DNA of 64,000 bases from Hyphomicrobiales bacterium. Lineage in GTDB: Bacteria > Pseudomonadota > Alphaproteobacteria > Rhizobiales > Beijerinckiaceae. Below the pieces are notes generated by a model. The model saw only the letters and a list, made by a program, of their open reading frames with translations. It was not told where the DNA came from and did no database searches. The stretch spans positions 39,357 through 103,356 of the forward strand of contig JAIXSR010000116.1 in assembly GCA_027484605.1 (NCBI GenBank), given 5' to 3'. Made by a program: the position numbers and the translations under genes. This document shows positions 17,604 through 26,227 of the stretch, piece by piece; position 1 is the first letter of the stretch; the number at the start of each line of letters is the position of its first letter.

Positions 17604-19892
17604 ATGCGTCCAATGAAATTCGGAATGGGCCAGGCGCTGACGCGCGTGGAAGACCATCGCTTCCTCACGGGCCAGGGCCATTACGCCACCGATTACCGGG
17701 CCAAGGGCCAGCTTCATGGTTTCGTGCTGCGGGCGCCCTTTGCCAGCGCCACCTTCACCCTGGGCGATCTCGCGGCCGCCCGGGCCATGCCCGGTGTCCG
17801 GCTGGTCCTGACCCATGCCGAGGTGTCGCATCTCGGTGACCTGCCCTGCCAGGCCCCGATCAAGAACACGGATGGCTCCATGCCGCCGGTGCCCTCCTAT
17901 CCCGTCCTGCCGAAGGACCGGGTCCGGCATGTCGGCGAGGCGGTGGCCTTCATCGTCGCCGAGACGCTCGACCAGGCGAGGGATGCCGCCGAGGCGATCG
18001 AGATCCGCTGGAAGGAGGCGCCGGTCGTCTCGGATGTCGGCGCCGCCCGCCAGGCCGGTGCGCCGCTCGTCCATGCCGAGGCGCCCGGCAATGTGGCCTT
18101 CGACCATGTGCTCGGCGACCAGGCGAAGACGGATGCCATTTTCGCGAAGGCACCGCATGTCATCGGGCTCGATGTCGTCAACAGCCGGATCATCGCCAAT
18201 TACATGGAGCCGCGCACGATCGTGGCGGAGCCGCAGAAGGGCGGGACCTGGCTGGTCACGCTGGGCAGCCAGGGCGTGCATGGCATCCGCAACACCCTGG
18301 CCAAGTTCATCTTCCGGATCGACCCCGCCACCCTGCGCGTGATGACGCCGGATGTCGGCGGCGGCTTCGGCACGAAGAGCTTCATGTATCGCGAATATCC
18401 GCTGGCCCTGCATGCCGCGATGGTTCTGGGCGTCCCGGTCGGCTGGACCTCCGACCGTTCGGAGCATTTCTTCGCCTGCGCGCATGGGCGCGACAACCTC
18501 ACCCGCGCTGAGATGGCGCTGGACGAGAAAGGCCGCTTCCTCGCGATGCGGGTGATGCTGGACGCCAATATGGGCGCCTATCTCTCGCAATACGGGCCCT
18601 ATATCCCCTGGATCGGCTCGACCATGCTGACGGGCGTCTATGACATCCCTGCCGGCTATACCCGCATCCGCGGCATCTATTCGAATTCGGTGCCGTTCGA
18701 TGCCTATCGCGGCGCCGGCCGCCCGGAAGCCGCTTACACGATCGAGCGGCTGGTCGATTACATCGCCGACGAGCTGGGCCTCGACCGGGTGAAGCTGCGC
18801 AAGCAGAATTTCATCAAGCCGAGGCAGATGCCGTACAAGACCGCGACCGGGCGTGTCTATGATTCCGGCGATTTCGCCGGCCATCTGGCCGCCGCGCTGG
18901 ACAAGGCGGACTGGAAGGGCTTCCCGGCCCGGCTGAAAGCCTCGCGCAAGGCCGGCAAGCTGCGCGGGATCGGCTTCGGCGTCTATATCGAGGCCTGTGG
19001 CGGCGGTTCGCCCGAGCCGGCCTATCTGACACTCGAGAAGGATGGCAGCGTGACGGTGAGGATCGGCACGCAATCCAACGGGCAGGGCCACGAGACCGCC
19101 TATGCCCAGCTTGTCGCGCAGCATCTCGACCTGCCGCTCGAGCGGATCAAGGTGAAGCAGGGCGACACGAACGACACCCCGACCGGTTCGGGCACGGGTG
19201 GCTCGCGCTCCATCCCCGTCGGCGGCGCCTCGGTGGCGCGGGCGGCGGAATTGCTGGCCGAAAACATCACCACGCTCGCTGCCAATGCTCTCGAGGCGGG
19301 CAAGGGTGATCTCGAGATCGCCGATGGCCGGGTCCGCATTGCCGGCACCGACCGCAGCCTCAGCTATGCCGAGATCGCGGCCCTGCCGGGCGCGAAGGGC
19401 AAGCTGTCGACCCAGGCCGAGTTCCGGCCGCCGGAAGCCACCTATCCGAACGGAACGCATGTCTGCGAGGTCGAGATCGATCCGGAAACCGGGGAAACAG
19501 CGATCGTCAATTTCGTCATTGTCGATGATTTCGGCGTGACGCTGAACCCGGTCCTGCTCGCCGGCCAGATCCATGGCGGGGCAGCGCAGGGGATCGGCCA
19601 GGCCATGGTCGAGCGCTTCGTCCAGGACGACAAGGGCCAGATCCTGACGGCGAGCTTCCTCGATTATGCCATGCCGCGCGCCACCGACATTCCGAACTTC
19701 CAGTTCGAGACGCGGAACGTGCCCTGCACGACCAATGCGATCGGCGTGAAGGGGGCGGGCGAGGCCGGGACGATCGGCGCCGCGCCGGCGGCCGTGAATG
19801 CGATCGTCGATGCGCTCCGCCGTGCGAAGGGCATCCGCCATATCGACATGCCGGCCAATGCCCAGGCCATCTGGGAGGTGTTGCGCCGGTAA
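17604..19892 (+). CDS. Molybdopterin-binding large subunit, xanthine dehydrogenase/CoxL family
   Basis: 762-residue catalytic subunit of a molybdenum hydroxylase. The N-terminal a/b hammerhead domain (YATDYRAKGQLHGFVLRAPF) is followed by Moco-binding motifs VGGGFGTKSF, AYRGAGRPEAAYTIER and GTQSNGQGHETAYAQL, then the catalytic-Glu region VKGAGEAGTIGAAPAA. AYRGAGR marks the form II type, not true CO dehydrogenase. The FAD (CoxM) and 2Fe-2S (CoxS) partners are absent from this window. No strong ribosome-binding site is seen; an internal Met at 17613 is an alternative start. Confidence 0.9.
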   Translation: MRPMKFGMGQALTRVEDHRFLTGQGHYATDYRAKGQLHGFVLRAPFASATFTLGDLAAARAMPGVRLVLTHAEVSHLGDLPCQAPIKNTDGSMPPVPSYPVLPKDRVRHVGEAVAFIVAETLDQARDAAEAIEIRWKEAPVVSDVGAARQAGAPLVHAEAPGNVAFDHVLGDQAKTDAIFAKAPHVIGLDVVNSRIIANYMEPRTIVAEPQKGGTWLVTLGSQGVHGIRNTLAKFIFRIDPATLRVMTPDVGGGFGTKSFMYREYPLALHAAMVLGVPVGWTSDRSEHFFACAHGRDNLTRAEMALDEKGRFLAMRVMLDANMGAYLSQYGPYIPWIGSTMLTGVYDIPAGYTRIRGIYSNSVPFDAYRGAGRPEAAYTIERLVDYIADELGLDRVKLRKQNFIKPRQMPYKTATGRVYDSGDFAGHLAAALDKADWKGFPARLKASRKAGKLRGIGFGVYIEACGGGSPEPAYLTLEKDGSVTVRIGTQSNGQGHETAYAQLVAQHLDLPLERIKVKQGDTNDTPTGSGTGGSRSIPVGGASVARAAELLAENITTLAANALEAGKGDLEIADGRVRIAGTDRSLSYAEIAALPGAKGKLSTQAEFRPPEATYPNGTHVCEVEIDPETGETAIVNFVIVDDFGVTLNPVLLAGQIHGGAAQGIGQAMVERFVQDDKGQILTASFLDYAMPRATDIPNFQFETRNVPCTTNAIGVKGAGEAGTIGAAPAAVNAIVDALRRAKGIRHIDMPANAQAIWEVLRR

Positions 19893-20059
19893 TTCCCGGC
19901 AGAAATGCGCGGCCGCGCCGATCACGAGCCTGTGAAGCGCGGCCCTCTTTGCATGGATGCAACAAATTAGACCTAGACAAAGTTCAACTTGCTTCCAAGG
20001 TGGGAGGCGATGCGGGAGCGACGTTGTGTCGCGCCCAAACAAAAAAGAAGGAATCTCCC

Positions 20060-20542
20060 ATGCGTCGTGCCGTTTTCGCCGTTGCTCTTGCTGCGATTGC
20101 CGCTGGTACCGTGATTGCCGTTGCCCAGAACGCGGATGCCATCAAGCAGCGCCGGGAAGCCATGCGGGCTATCGCCCGCGCAGGTGCCGAGCCCTTTAAA
20201 ATGACCCGTGGCGAGGCGCCGTTCAATCTTGTGGCCGTGCAGGGCGTGCTGAAGGCGATCGAAGACAATGCGCCGAAGTTCAAGGCAGCGTTTCCGGATA
20301 ACTCCAAAACAGGCGCGACAGATGCGACCGCCAAGGTTTGGGAATCCCGTGCCGAGTTCAATGCCATCATCGACAAATGGGTCTCAGATGCAAAGGCCGC
20401 GGCTGGCCTGATCAAGGATGAAGCATCATTCAAGGCCGAGTACCCGAAACTCACGCAGACATGTGGCACTTGCCATGGAAATCGCGGGGGATATGCGCCG
20501 GGCCTCGGCGATTCCTTCAAGAAGATGCAAGAGCCGCTCTGA
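20060..20542 (+). CDS. Cytochrome c prime (c556-like), periplasmic
   Basis: 160 residues. It has a Sec signal (MRRAVFAVALAAIAAGTVIAVAQ), a four-helix-bundle body and the single haem motif CGTCH near the C-terminus (about residue 137), the arrangement of class II cytochromes c. It is an electron carrier or gas-binding protein of the periplasm. AAGAAGGAA precedes the start. The codon use and base composition look less GC-rich than neighbours. A terminator follows and the next gene is another cytochrome. Confidence 0.92.
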   Translation: MRRAVFAVALAAIAAGTVIAVAQNADAIKQRREAMRAIARAGAEPFKMTRGEAPFNLVAVQGVLKAIEDNAPKFKAAFPDNSKTGATDATAKVWESRAEFNAIIDKWVSDAKAAAGLIKDEASFKAEYPKLTQTCGTCHGNRGGYAPGLGDSFKKMQEPL

Positions 20543-20588
20543 TCAGCCAGCGACCTGCTTCTCGTTAAGCTGAATGCATTGAGGCAAG

Positions 20589-20623
20589 CCACTGGCCCTT
20601 GATCAGGCCAGTGGTTGTTTTTT
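20589..20623 (+). terminator. Terminator between the two cytochrome genes, touching the next ribosome-binding site
   Basis: Stem CCACTGGCC (20589-20597) and GGCCAGTGG (20606-20614) with an eight-base loop, then TTGTTTTTT. The U-run ends one or two bases before the CGGAGG ribosome-binding site of the next gene. The downstream cytochrome therefore probably depends on read-through or is reduced relative to the first gene. Confidence 0.85.
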
Positions 20624-20635
20624 CCGGAGGTAAGG

Positions 20636-21562
20636 ATGCGCCTCGTGCGGTTTGCCGGTTGGGGTCTAGGCGTCGTGGCAGCAGGTCTGATTGGCCTTTT
20701 TCTGCTGACGCTGCCAAGAACCGTTCCGGCCGGTGTCTTGTTGCCTCGGACGGCGGATCTCGCGAATGGCGCGACGATGTTCAACATTGGCGGCTGCGCT
20801 TCCTGCCATGCCAAAGATCCGAAGAGCGCACCGCATGATCTCGGGGGCGGACACGTCTTGAAGACGAAGTTTGGTGCTTTCGTTGCGCCGAACATTTCCA
20901 TGCATCCGACCGCGGGCATCGGCGCCTGGACGGAGCAGGAATTTGTTACTGCGATGGTGGAAGGCGTTGGGCGCAAGGGGGAACATCTCTATCCGTCGTT
21001 CCCCTACACGTCCTATCGGCGCATGCGGATCGACGATGTTCGCGATCTTTTTGCCTTCATGAAAACGCTTCCGGCAAATGCGGCGCCTTCTGCTCCTCAC
21101 GCGATTGATTTCCCCTTCAGCATCCGCTGGACATTGGGCCTTTGGAAGCTGCTTTTTCTTGACGGGAAGCCTCTTGAGCCGTCCCCGGATCGAGATGCGA
21201 TCTTCAATCGTGGTGCCTATCTTGTCGAGGGACCGGGCCATTGCGCGGAGTGCCATTCTCGTCGCAACCTGCTTGGCGGCATCGAAGCCGGCGGCCGGAT
21301 GGCAGGCGGTCCCAATGCCGAGGGGAAAGGCTTCGTGCCGAACATCACGCAGCACCCGCGTGACGGGCTGGGGCCATGGTCGATCCGCGATCTCGAATTG
21401 CTGCTCGAGAACGGTGGAACGCCATCGGGCGGTTTCGTCGCGGATGAAATGGAGGAGGTTGTCCTCAACACATCCCGGCTTTCTGCACAGGACCGGAACG
21501 CGATGGCGGTTTATCTCAAGCAGATTGCGCCCTTGGCGAGCCAGAGGCCGTCTCGCCCCTGA
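20636..21562 (+). CDS. Membrane-anchored dihaem cytochrome c
   Basis: 308 residues. An uncleaved N-terminal anchor (VVAAGLIGLFLLTLP) is followed by two class I cytochrome domains with haem motifs CASCH (about residue 54) and CAECH (about residue 203). Axial Met candidates include APNISMHP and its repeat VPNITQHP. The layout matches the cytochrome subunits of periplasmic alcohol/sugar/aldehyde dehydrogenases. A very good ribosome-binding site (CCGGAGGTAAGG) fixes the start. It lies 93 bases after cytochrome c prime. Confidence 0.92.
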   Translation: MRLVRFAGWGLGVVAAGLIGLFLLTLPRTVPAGVLLPRTADLANGATMFNIGGCASCHAKDPKSAPHDLGGGHVLKTKFGAFVAPNISMHPTAGIGAWTEQEFVTAMVEGVGRKGEHLYPSFPYTSYRRMRIDDVRDLFAFMKTLPANAAPSAPHAIDFPFSIRWTLGLWKLLFLDGKPLEPSPDRDAIFNRGAYLVEGPGHCAECHSRRNLLGGIEAGGRMAGGPNAEGKGFVPNITQHPRDGLGPWSIRDLELLLENGGTPSGGFVADEMEEVVLNTSRLSAQDRNAMAVYLKQIAPLASQRPSRP

Positions 21563-21571
21563 GGGCATCGG

Positions 21572-22183
21572 TCAGTCCATCACCGCCGCCTTGAGGATCA
21601 CCACCATCATGGCATGGCCGGGTTCATCCCCGACGCAGCGGATGATGTGCTGGCGATCGCAGCGATAGCGCAGGGATTCGCCGGCGCGGGCGACTTCCGT
21701 CACGCCGCCGACCTCCACCTCGAAGGCGCCGCGGATGACCGACAGGTTCTCGACCGAACCGCGCTGATGGGCGTCCGAATCCAGCACGGCGCCGGGTTCG
21801 GCCTGTACATCGTACCATTGCAGCCATTCCACGGTCTTCAGCCAGCCGACAATGGCGAGGCGCATCTTGCCGTCATCGGAGACAAGGATCGGCGTATCGC
21901 CCTTGCTGGCCTTCTCGATGAAGGGTTCTTCCTCGGAGGAGACGAGGAAGCGCTCGATCGAGACATCGAGCGCCTGGCTGAGGCGCCAGATCGTGGCGAG
22001 GGTGGGGTTGGTCTCGTTGCGCTCGATCTGGCTGATGATCGACTTGGCGACGCCGCTCTGCTCGGCCAGTTCGGAAAGCGAGAGATTATAGGCCTTGCGC
22101 AGGCGCTGGATCGTCTTTCCCAGCTGCCCCGACAGCGCCACGGCGCCGGCATCCATCTCGCGTGGTTTGTCCTTGTCCTGCAT
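21572..22183 (-). CDS. XRE-family regulator with C-terminal cupin domain
   Basis: 203-residue transcription factor. A helix-turn-helix (residues about 20-75: LRKAYNLSLSELAEQSGV then AKSIISQIERNETNPT) is joined to a cupin ligand-sensing domain (about 115-195). Such proteins repress or activate amino-acid, polyamine or sulfur genes depending on a small ligand. It lies downstream of the thiM-thiD-TRAP gene series on the same strand with a 92-base gap, so it might be part of that unit or regulate it. Confidence 0.9.
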   Translation of the reverse strand: MQDKDKPREMDAGAVALSGQLGKTIQRLRKAYNLSLSELAEQSGVAKSIISQIERNETNPTLATIWRLSQALDVSIERFLVSSEEEPFIEKASKGDTPILVSDDGKMRLAIVGWLKTVEWLQWYDVQAEPGAVLDSDAHQRGSVENLSVIRGAFEVEVGGVTEVARAGESLRYRCDRQHIIRCVGDEPGHAMMVVILKAAVMD

Positions 22184-22275
22184 GGCCGATCTGGGGTTGT
22201 TTTGTCAGGCGAACGTTTGTTCGTTGCACCGAACCACTTTTGCCCCAGCCCGACTCCCAGCGCAAGATGCCGGGA

Positions 22276-23349
22276 TCAATCTCCCTGCATGGCCAGCGAC
22301 CCGGCAAGGGTCACGCGGCGCCACGGCCGGGCGCGGGCCCGGGAGGCATCCATCGAGGCGATGATCCGGCCGGACAGCTCCGATTTCGCGGCGAGTTCCT
22401 GCACGAGGTCCCGGGCATGCTGCCGGGCGCCGGCGAGGAGATCGGCCGGCATGCGGCGCAGCTGGACCTGGTGGTTTGTCACCAGATCGAGCATCGCGCC
22501 GGCATTGTCGTTCTGCGCCTCGACGAGGCCGCGGGCATGGGCCTCCGCCGAGGCCGCCTCCAGCATGGCGCGATGGGCCGGCGAGAGCTTCTCCCAGGCC
22601 GGGAGATGGATGATGGCTTCCGCCGCGCCGTTCGGCTTGTTGAAGCCGGGCGCATAGTAGAAGGGCGCCGGCTTGTAGAGCCCGAGCGGCCGGTCGTTGA
22701 CCGGGGCGAGGAATTCGACCGCGTCGATCACGCCCGAGGAGAGCGAGATCAGCAGGTCGCCCGGTGCGACGGTCAGGGCCGTTGCCCCCAGGCGCTGCCA
22801 GAGTTCGGCACCGAGGCCCTGCGCGCGGATCTTCAGGCCGCGGATATCGGCGGCGGAGCCGAGTTCACGCTTGAACCAGCCGGCCATGGAGGGGCCGGTA
22901 TTGCCGGCCAGCAGCGGCTTGACCGCAAAGGGCCGGTAGAGCTCCTCCCACAGGGCCTGCCCGCCGCCGCGTTCGAGCCAGGCCTGATGCTCGATCGGAT
23001 CCGGGCCGAAGGGCAGGGTGGTGAAGGCATTGGTCGCGGAGTTCTTGCCCTGCCAGAAAAAGGCGGCGGAATGGCCCATTTCCACCGTGCCATTGCCCAC
23101 GGCATCGAGCACCTGCAGGGCGGGCACGATCTCGCCTGCGCCGAAAAGCTGGATCTCGAAGCTGCCGCCCGAGAGTTCGGCAACGCGGCGGGCGAGATAG
23201 GCGGCGGCGATGCCGGGGCCGGGCAGGTTCCTCGGCCAGGACGTTGCCATGCGCCAGCGGATGCGTTCCTGCGCATGCACGGCGGGGGCGGCGAGAAGGG
23301 CCGGGCCGGCAGCAGCGCCGGCGAGCAGCGAGCGACGGGTGCGGGTCAT
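22276..23349 (-). CDS. TRAP transporter binding protein (DctP/TakP-like), third gene of the TPP-riboswitch operon
   Basis: 357-residue periplasmic receptor. The Tat-like leader (MTRTRRSLLAGAAAGPALLA) is followed by a mature start WRMATSWPRNLPGPG and GAGEIVPALQVLDAVGNGTVE. This arrangement is typical of the TakP group that binds 2-oxo acids and related carboxylates. The conserved Arg region is GLKIRAQGLGAELWQRLGAT. Its ribosome-binding site (GAGGAG) lies in the end of thiD and the gap is only 10 bases, so it is probably co-transcribed with thiM-thiD. No DctQ/DctM genes are adjacent. The ligand is unknown. Confidence 0.9.
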   Translation of the reverse strand: MTRTRRSLLAGAAAGPALLAAPAVHAQERIRWRMATSWPRNLPGPGIAAAYLARRVAELSGGSFEIQLFGAGEIVPALQVLDAVGNGTVEMGHSAAFFWQGKNSATNAFTTLPFGPDPIEHQAWLERGGGQALWEELYRPFAVKPLLAGNTGPSMAGWFKRELGSAADIRGLKIRAQGLGAELWQRLGATALTVAPGDLLISLSSGVIDAVEFLAPVNDRPLGLYKPAPFYYAPGFNKPNGAAEAIIHLPAWEKLSPAHRAMLEAASAEAHARGLVEAQNDNAGAMLDLVTNHQVQLRRMPADLLAGARQHARDLVQELAAKSELSGRIIASMDASRARARPWRRVTLAGSLAMQGD

Positions 23350-23359
23350 GCCGGGCTCC

Positions 23360-24157
23360 TCACCAGAAGGCGTGGAAATGGTGGGTCGGGCCGTGGCCCT
23401 GCCCGATCTGCAATCGGTCCGCCGCGGCAATGGCGGCATGGACATAGGCCTTGGCCTTGGCCACGGCCTCGTCCAGCGCCTGCCCTTTTGCCAGACCGGC
23501 GGCAATGGCCGAGGACAGGGTGCAGCCGGTGCCATGGCTGTTGCGCGAGGGGATGCGCGGGGCCGAGAAATGCTTCAGACTGCCGGGCGTTACCAGCACG
23601 TCGGTCGCCTCGGCGCCGGTGCCATGGCCGCCCTTCATCAGCACGGCCCGGGGGCCGAGGGCGAGGAGGGCCCGGCCCTGTTCTTCCATGGCGACGACCG
23701 TTCCGGCCATGGGCTGCCCGAGCAGCCGGGCGGCCTCGTGCAGGTTCGGCGTCAGCAGGTCGGCGCGTGGCAGGAGCTGGCCGACCAGAGTGGCAATGGC
23801 GGCTTCCGTCAGCAGCGGATCGCCGCTGGCGGCCACCATCACCGGATCGACAACAACCGGCCCGGTGAAGGCGCCGGCGAGGCTTCCGGCCACGGCCTCG
23901 ATCGTGGCCGGCACGGAGAGCATGCCGATCTTGATGGCGTTGACGGGGATATCGTCCAGCACCGACCGGATCTGCTGCCGGACAAAATCCGGCGGGACAT
24001 CATGGATGCCCTGCACGCCGAGCGTGTTCTGGGCGGTCAGCACGGTGATCACGCTGGAGCCGTAGACGCCGAGGGCCGAGAAGGTCTTGAGATCCGCCTG
24101 GATTCCGGCGCCGCCGCCCGAATCCGAGCCGGCAATGGTGAGGGCAATGGCGGTCAT
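23360..24157 (-). CDS. thiD: Hydroxymethylpyrimidine/phosphomethylpyrimidine kinase
   Basis: 265-residue ribokinase-fold enzyme that phosphorylates HMP and HMP-P for thiamine synthesis and salvage. Family motifs are [18 protein letters not shown] at the N-terminus, [33 protein letters not shown] and [15 protein letters not shown] with the catalytic Asp/Cys-type anion hole. It overlaps thiM by 4 bases (ATGA) and lies under the TPP riboswitch at 24946-25030. Confidence 0.96.
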   Translation of the reverse strand: MTAIALTIAGSDSGGGAGIQADLKTFSALGVYGSSVITVLTAQNTLGVQGIHDVPPDFVRQQIRSVLDDIPVNAIKIGMLSVPATIEAVAGSLAGAFTGPVVVDPVMVAASGDPLLTEAAIATLVGQLLPRADLLTPNLHEAARLLGQPMAGTVVAMEEQGRALLALGPRAVLMKGGHGTGAEATDVLVTPGSLKHFSAPRIPSRNSHGTGCTLSSAIAAGLAKGQALDEAVAKAKAYVHAAIAAADRLQIGQGHGPTHHFHAFW

Positions 24158-24945
24158 GGCGAAACTCCTCCGGAGGGTGCGAGCCGCATCCCGGCGCCGA
24201 GATCGGCGGGGGTGAGCGCGGCGAGGGCATCGACGAGATGGACGGCGAAGCTGCCCGGGCCACGGGCAAGGGTTGCGGCCTGTTCGGCAGCAATGTTGAG
24301 CAGCGAGAGGCCGGTGGCGGCGGCGAGGACCGGTTCCGGCTCGACCGCGAGGCAGGCGGCGAGGATCGCGCCCAGCAGGCAGCCGGCGGCGGTGATATCC
24401 TGCAGGAGCGGGTGGCCATTGGCGAGGGCAAGAACCTGCCCGGAGAACCGGATCCGGTCGACCGGGCCTGTCACGACAAGGCAGGAAGCGGGCGGGATAT
24501 CCGCCGCGAAGGCTGCTTCCTCTGCCTGGTTCAGCTTCAGGATGGCCGGGCTCTCGGCCATCAGCGCCAGCGCCAGCGCGCGCCGGCGGGGCGAGCGATC
24601 GGCGAAGGCAGGGTCGAGCACGAAGGGCCGGCCCAGGCGGGAACAGGCGCGGGCGGCGCGTGGCAGGGCGGCAAAGCGCTCGCCATCCAGCATTCCGAGA
24701 TTGAGCAGCACAGCGGCACTGGACGCGACGAAATCCTCGATCTCGTCCGGATGGGTCGTCAGCGTCGGGATGGCGCCGAGGGCCAGCAGGCCATTCGCGG
24801 TGAGGGATTGTGCCACCGGATTGGTCAGGGCGTGGATGCGCGGGCGCTCTCGGCGGAGACGCGCCAGCACGTCGCCGCAGCGCGTGGCCCAGAGGGCGGG
24901 GTCGGGATCGGGAAAGCCCGTTCCGGGCGCGGGGACCATCTGCAT
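24154..24945 (-). CDS. thiM: Hydroxyethylthiazole kinase
   Basis: 263-residue enzyme that phosphorylates 4-methyl-5-hydroxyethylthiazole in thiamine salvage. Motifs: [27 protein letters not shown] in the substrate loop, FVLDPAFAD, and [15 protein letters not shown] (usual GTGC reads AAGC here). It is the first gene after the TPP riboswitch, whose 3' edge touches the start codon. The combination thiM-thiD without biosynthetic thiC/thiG nearby indicates a salvage operon. Confidence 0.95.
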   Translation of the reverse strand: MQMVPAPGTGFPDPDPALWATRCGDVLARLRRERPRIHALTNPVAQSLTANGLLALGAIPTLTTHPDEIEDFVASSAAVLLNLGMLDGERFAALPRAARACSRLGRPFVLDPAFADRSPRRRALALALMAESPAILKLNQAEEAAFAADIPPASCLVVTGPVDRIRFSGQVLALANGHPLLQDITAAGCLLGAILAACLAVEPEPVLAAATGLSLLNIAAEQAATLARGPGSFAVHLVDALAALTPADLGAGMRLAPSGGVSP

Positions 24946-25030
24946 CGCTTTCCTCCGCCGGCATGACCCGGTTCAGGTTCGATGGGTTGGCGGAAAGCCT
25001 CTCAGCCCGATCGATCGGGCACCCCAAGCG
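24946..25030 (-). promoter_or_regulatory. TPP riboswitch (THI element)
   Basis: Read on the minus strand: CGCTT (25030-25026) then GGGGT (25025-25021), GGCTGAGA (25007-25000), GAACCTGAAC (24980-24971), GGGTCATGCC and GGCGGAGGAAAGCG ending at 24946. CGCTT/AAGCG form P1 and the conserved thi-box elements are in order. P1 ends one base before the thiM ATG and the Shine-Dalgarno GGAGG lies within the aptamer. Thiamine pyrophosphate should therefore block translation directly. Confidence 0.96.
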
Positions 25031-25078
25031 TGTCCTTCGCTAGCTAATGCCTCGCGGCGGCTTTGGCAACCGCTTGCG

Positions 25079-26092
25079 TCAGAGGGCGCGCTGGGCCGAG
25101 GCCTCGCCCTGGCGGGCCCGGTCGATGCCGAGCTGCCGCTCGCGCAGGATCACGTAGATTCCGGCGGCGGAGACGATGAAGGCGCCGATCAGGACCAGCG
25201 TGTCCGGCAGGTCCCCGAACAGGAAATAGCCCCAGAACAGCGCGAAGATCATGCCGGTATAGTCGAAGGGTGCCACGACCGAGGCCGGCGCGCGGCGATA
25301 GCTCTCGGTGAGGAAGATCTGTCCGAACCCGCCCATCACGCCGGTCAGCACGAGGAACAGCGCCTGTTTCGCATCCGGCAGGACCCAGGCCCATTTCGGG
25401 TCGAAGGCCCCGCCCAGCACCGACATCATGCCGAAGGTGGTGGTCATCAGCGAGAAATAGGTGACGATGGCGGCAGTGGTTTCCGTTGCGGTGAGGCGGC
25501 GGACCTCGATCATCGCGAAGGCGGCGCAGATCGCGCCGCAAAGCGAGAAGAAGGCGCCGCGGGCCCTGGCATCGCTGCCGGAGATCGACAGCGCATCGGC
25601 CGAGAGATGCGGCCAGAGCATGACGATCACGCCGCAGAAGCCGATCAGCACGGCCGTCCAGCGATAGAGCCGCACCACCTCCCCCAGCAGCAGGGCCGCC
25701 AGCACGACGCTGAAGAGCGGCGCGGCGAAGGAAATGGCGGTGGCGTCGGGCAGGGGAAGCGAGGTCAGCCCGGCAAAGCCACAGAACATGCCCATCGAGC
25801 CGACAAGGCCCCGCTTGATATGGCCCCTGCGGTTCGTCGTGGCGAAGGCGGTGGGCAGCTTTCCCACCATGGCCATCCAGACAAAGACCGGGATCAGCGC
25901 GAAGAAGGAACGGCAGAACACGACCTGCCCGACCGGGAAGCCATTGACCGGCCCCGTCAGCGATCCGACGATCTTCACCGACGCGCCCATGCAGGAAAAG
26001 GCGAAGGCCGAGGCCATCTTGAACAGGATCCCGACCAGCGGGCGCTGCGGGGGCAGGGGCGGCCCGGGCAACGGGCGATCGGGAGGAAACAT
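25079..26092 (-). CDS. EamA/DMT-family transporter
   Basis: 337-residue membrane protein with about ten hydrophobic segments in two repeated EamA halves. The first half includes FAFSCMGASVKIVG and SLPLPDATAISFAAPLFSVV, which is characteristic of RhaT/EamA exporters. The second ends in the helix LVLIGAFIVSAAGIYVILRE. These transporters export or import small metabolites; the substrate is unknown. It ends 49 bases from the riboswitch start but is transcribed in the same direction, upstream of it. It is divergent from the gene at 26228. Confidence 0.88.
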   Translation of the reverse strand: MFPPDRPLPGPPLPPQRPLVGILFKMASAFAFSCMGASVKIVGSLTGPVNGFPVGQVVFCRSFFALIPVFVWMAMVGKLPTAFATTNRRGHIKRGLVGSMGMFCGFAGLTSLPLPDATAISFAAPLFSVVLAALLLGEVVRLYRWTAVLIGFCGVIVMLWPHLSADALSISGSDARARGAFFSLCGAICAAFAMIEVRRLTATETTAAIVTYFSLMTTTFGMMSVLGGAFDPKWAWVLPDAKQALFLVLTGVMGGFGQIFLTESYRRAPASVVAPFDYTGMIFALFWGYFLFGDLPDTLVLIGAFIVSAAGIYVILRERQLGIDRARQGEASAQRAL

Positions 26093-26227
26093 GTCAGGAA
26101 TTCCGTGTTCGCCGGAAGACTAGACTTTTGTTGTGGCCGGGAAAACCCGAAACTCGCCCTGTTGCCACGAAAAGACCGGGAAAGGCCTCGTCATCAATCT
26201 GTTACAGGGTTCTGAATACTGCCGCCC

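Noticed and set aside
17604..19892. Carbon monoxide dehydrogenase large subunit (coxL)
   Set aside because: The form I active-site loop AYRCSFR is missing; AYRGAGR is present, and coxM/coxS are absent.
17592..20042. Minus-strand open frame of 816 codons antisense to the molybdenum hydroxylase gene
   Set aside because: The sense gene has all expected cofactor motifs. The antisense frame is a composition artefact.
23210..26215. Plus-strand open frame of 1001 codons through thiD, thiM and the riboswitch
   Set aside because: It runs antisense through genes with firm family motifs and through a conserved riboswitch, so it is not a gene.
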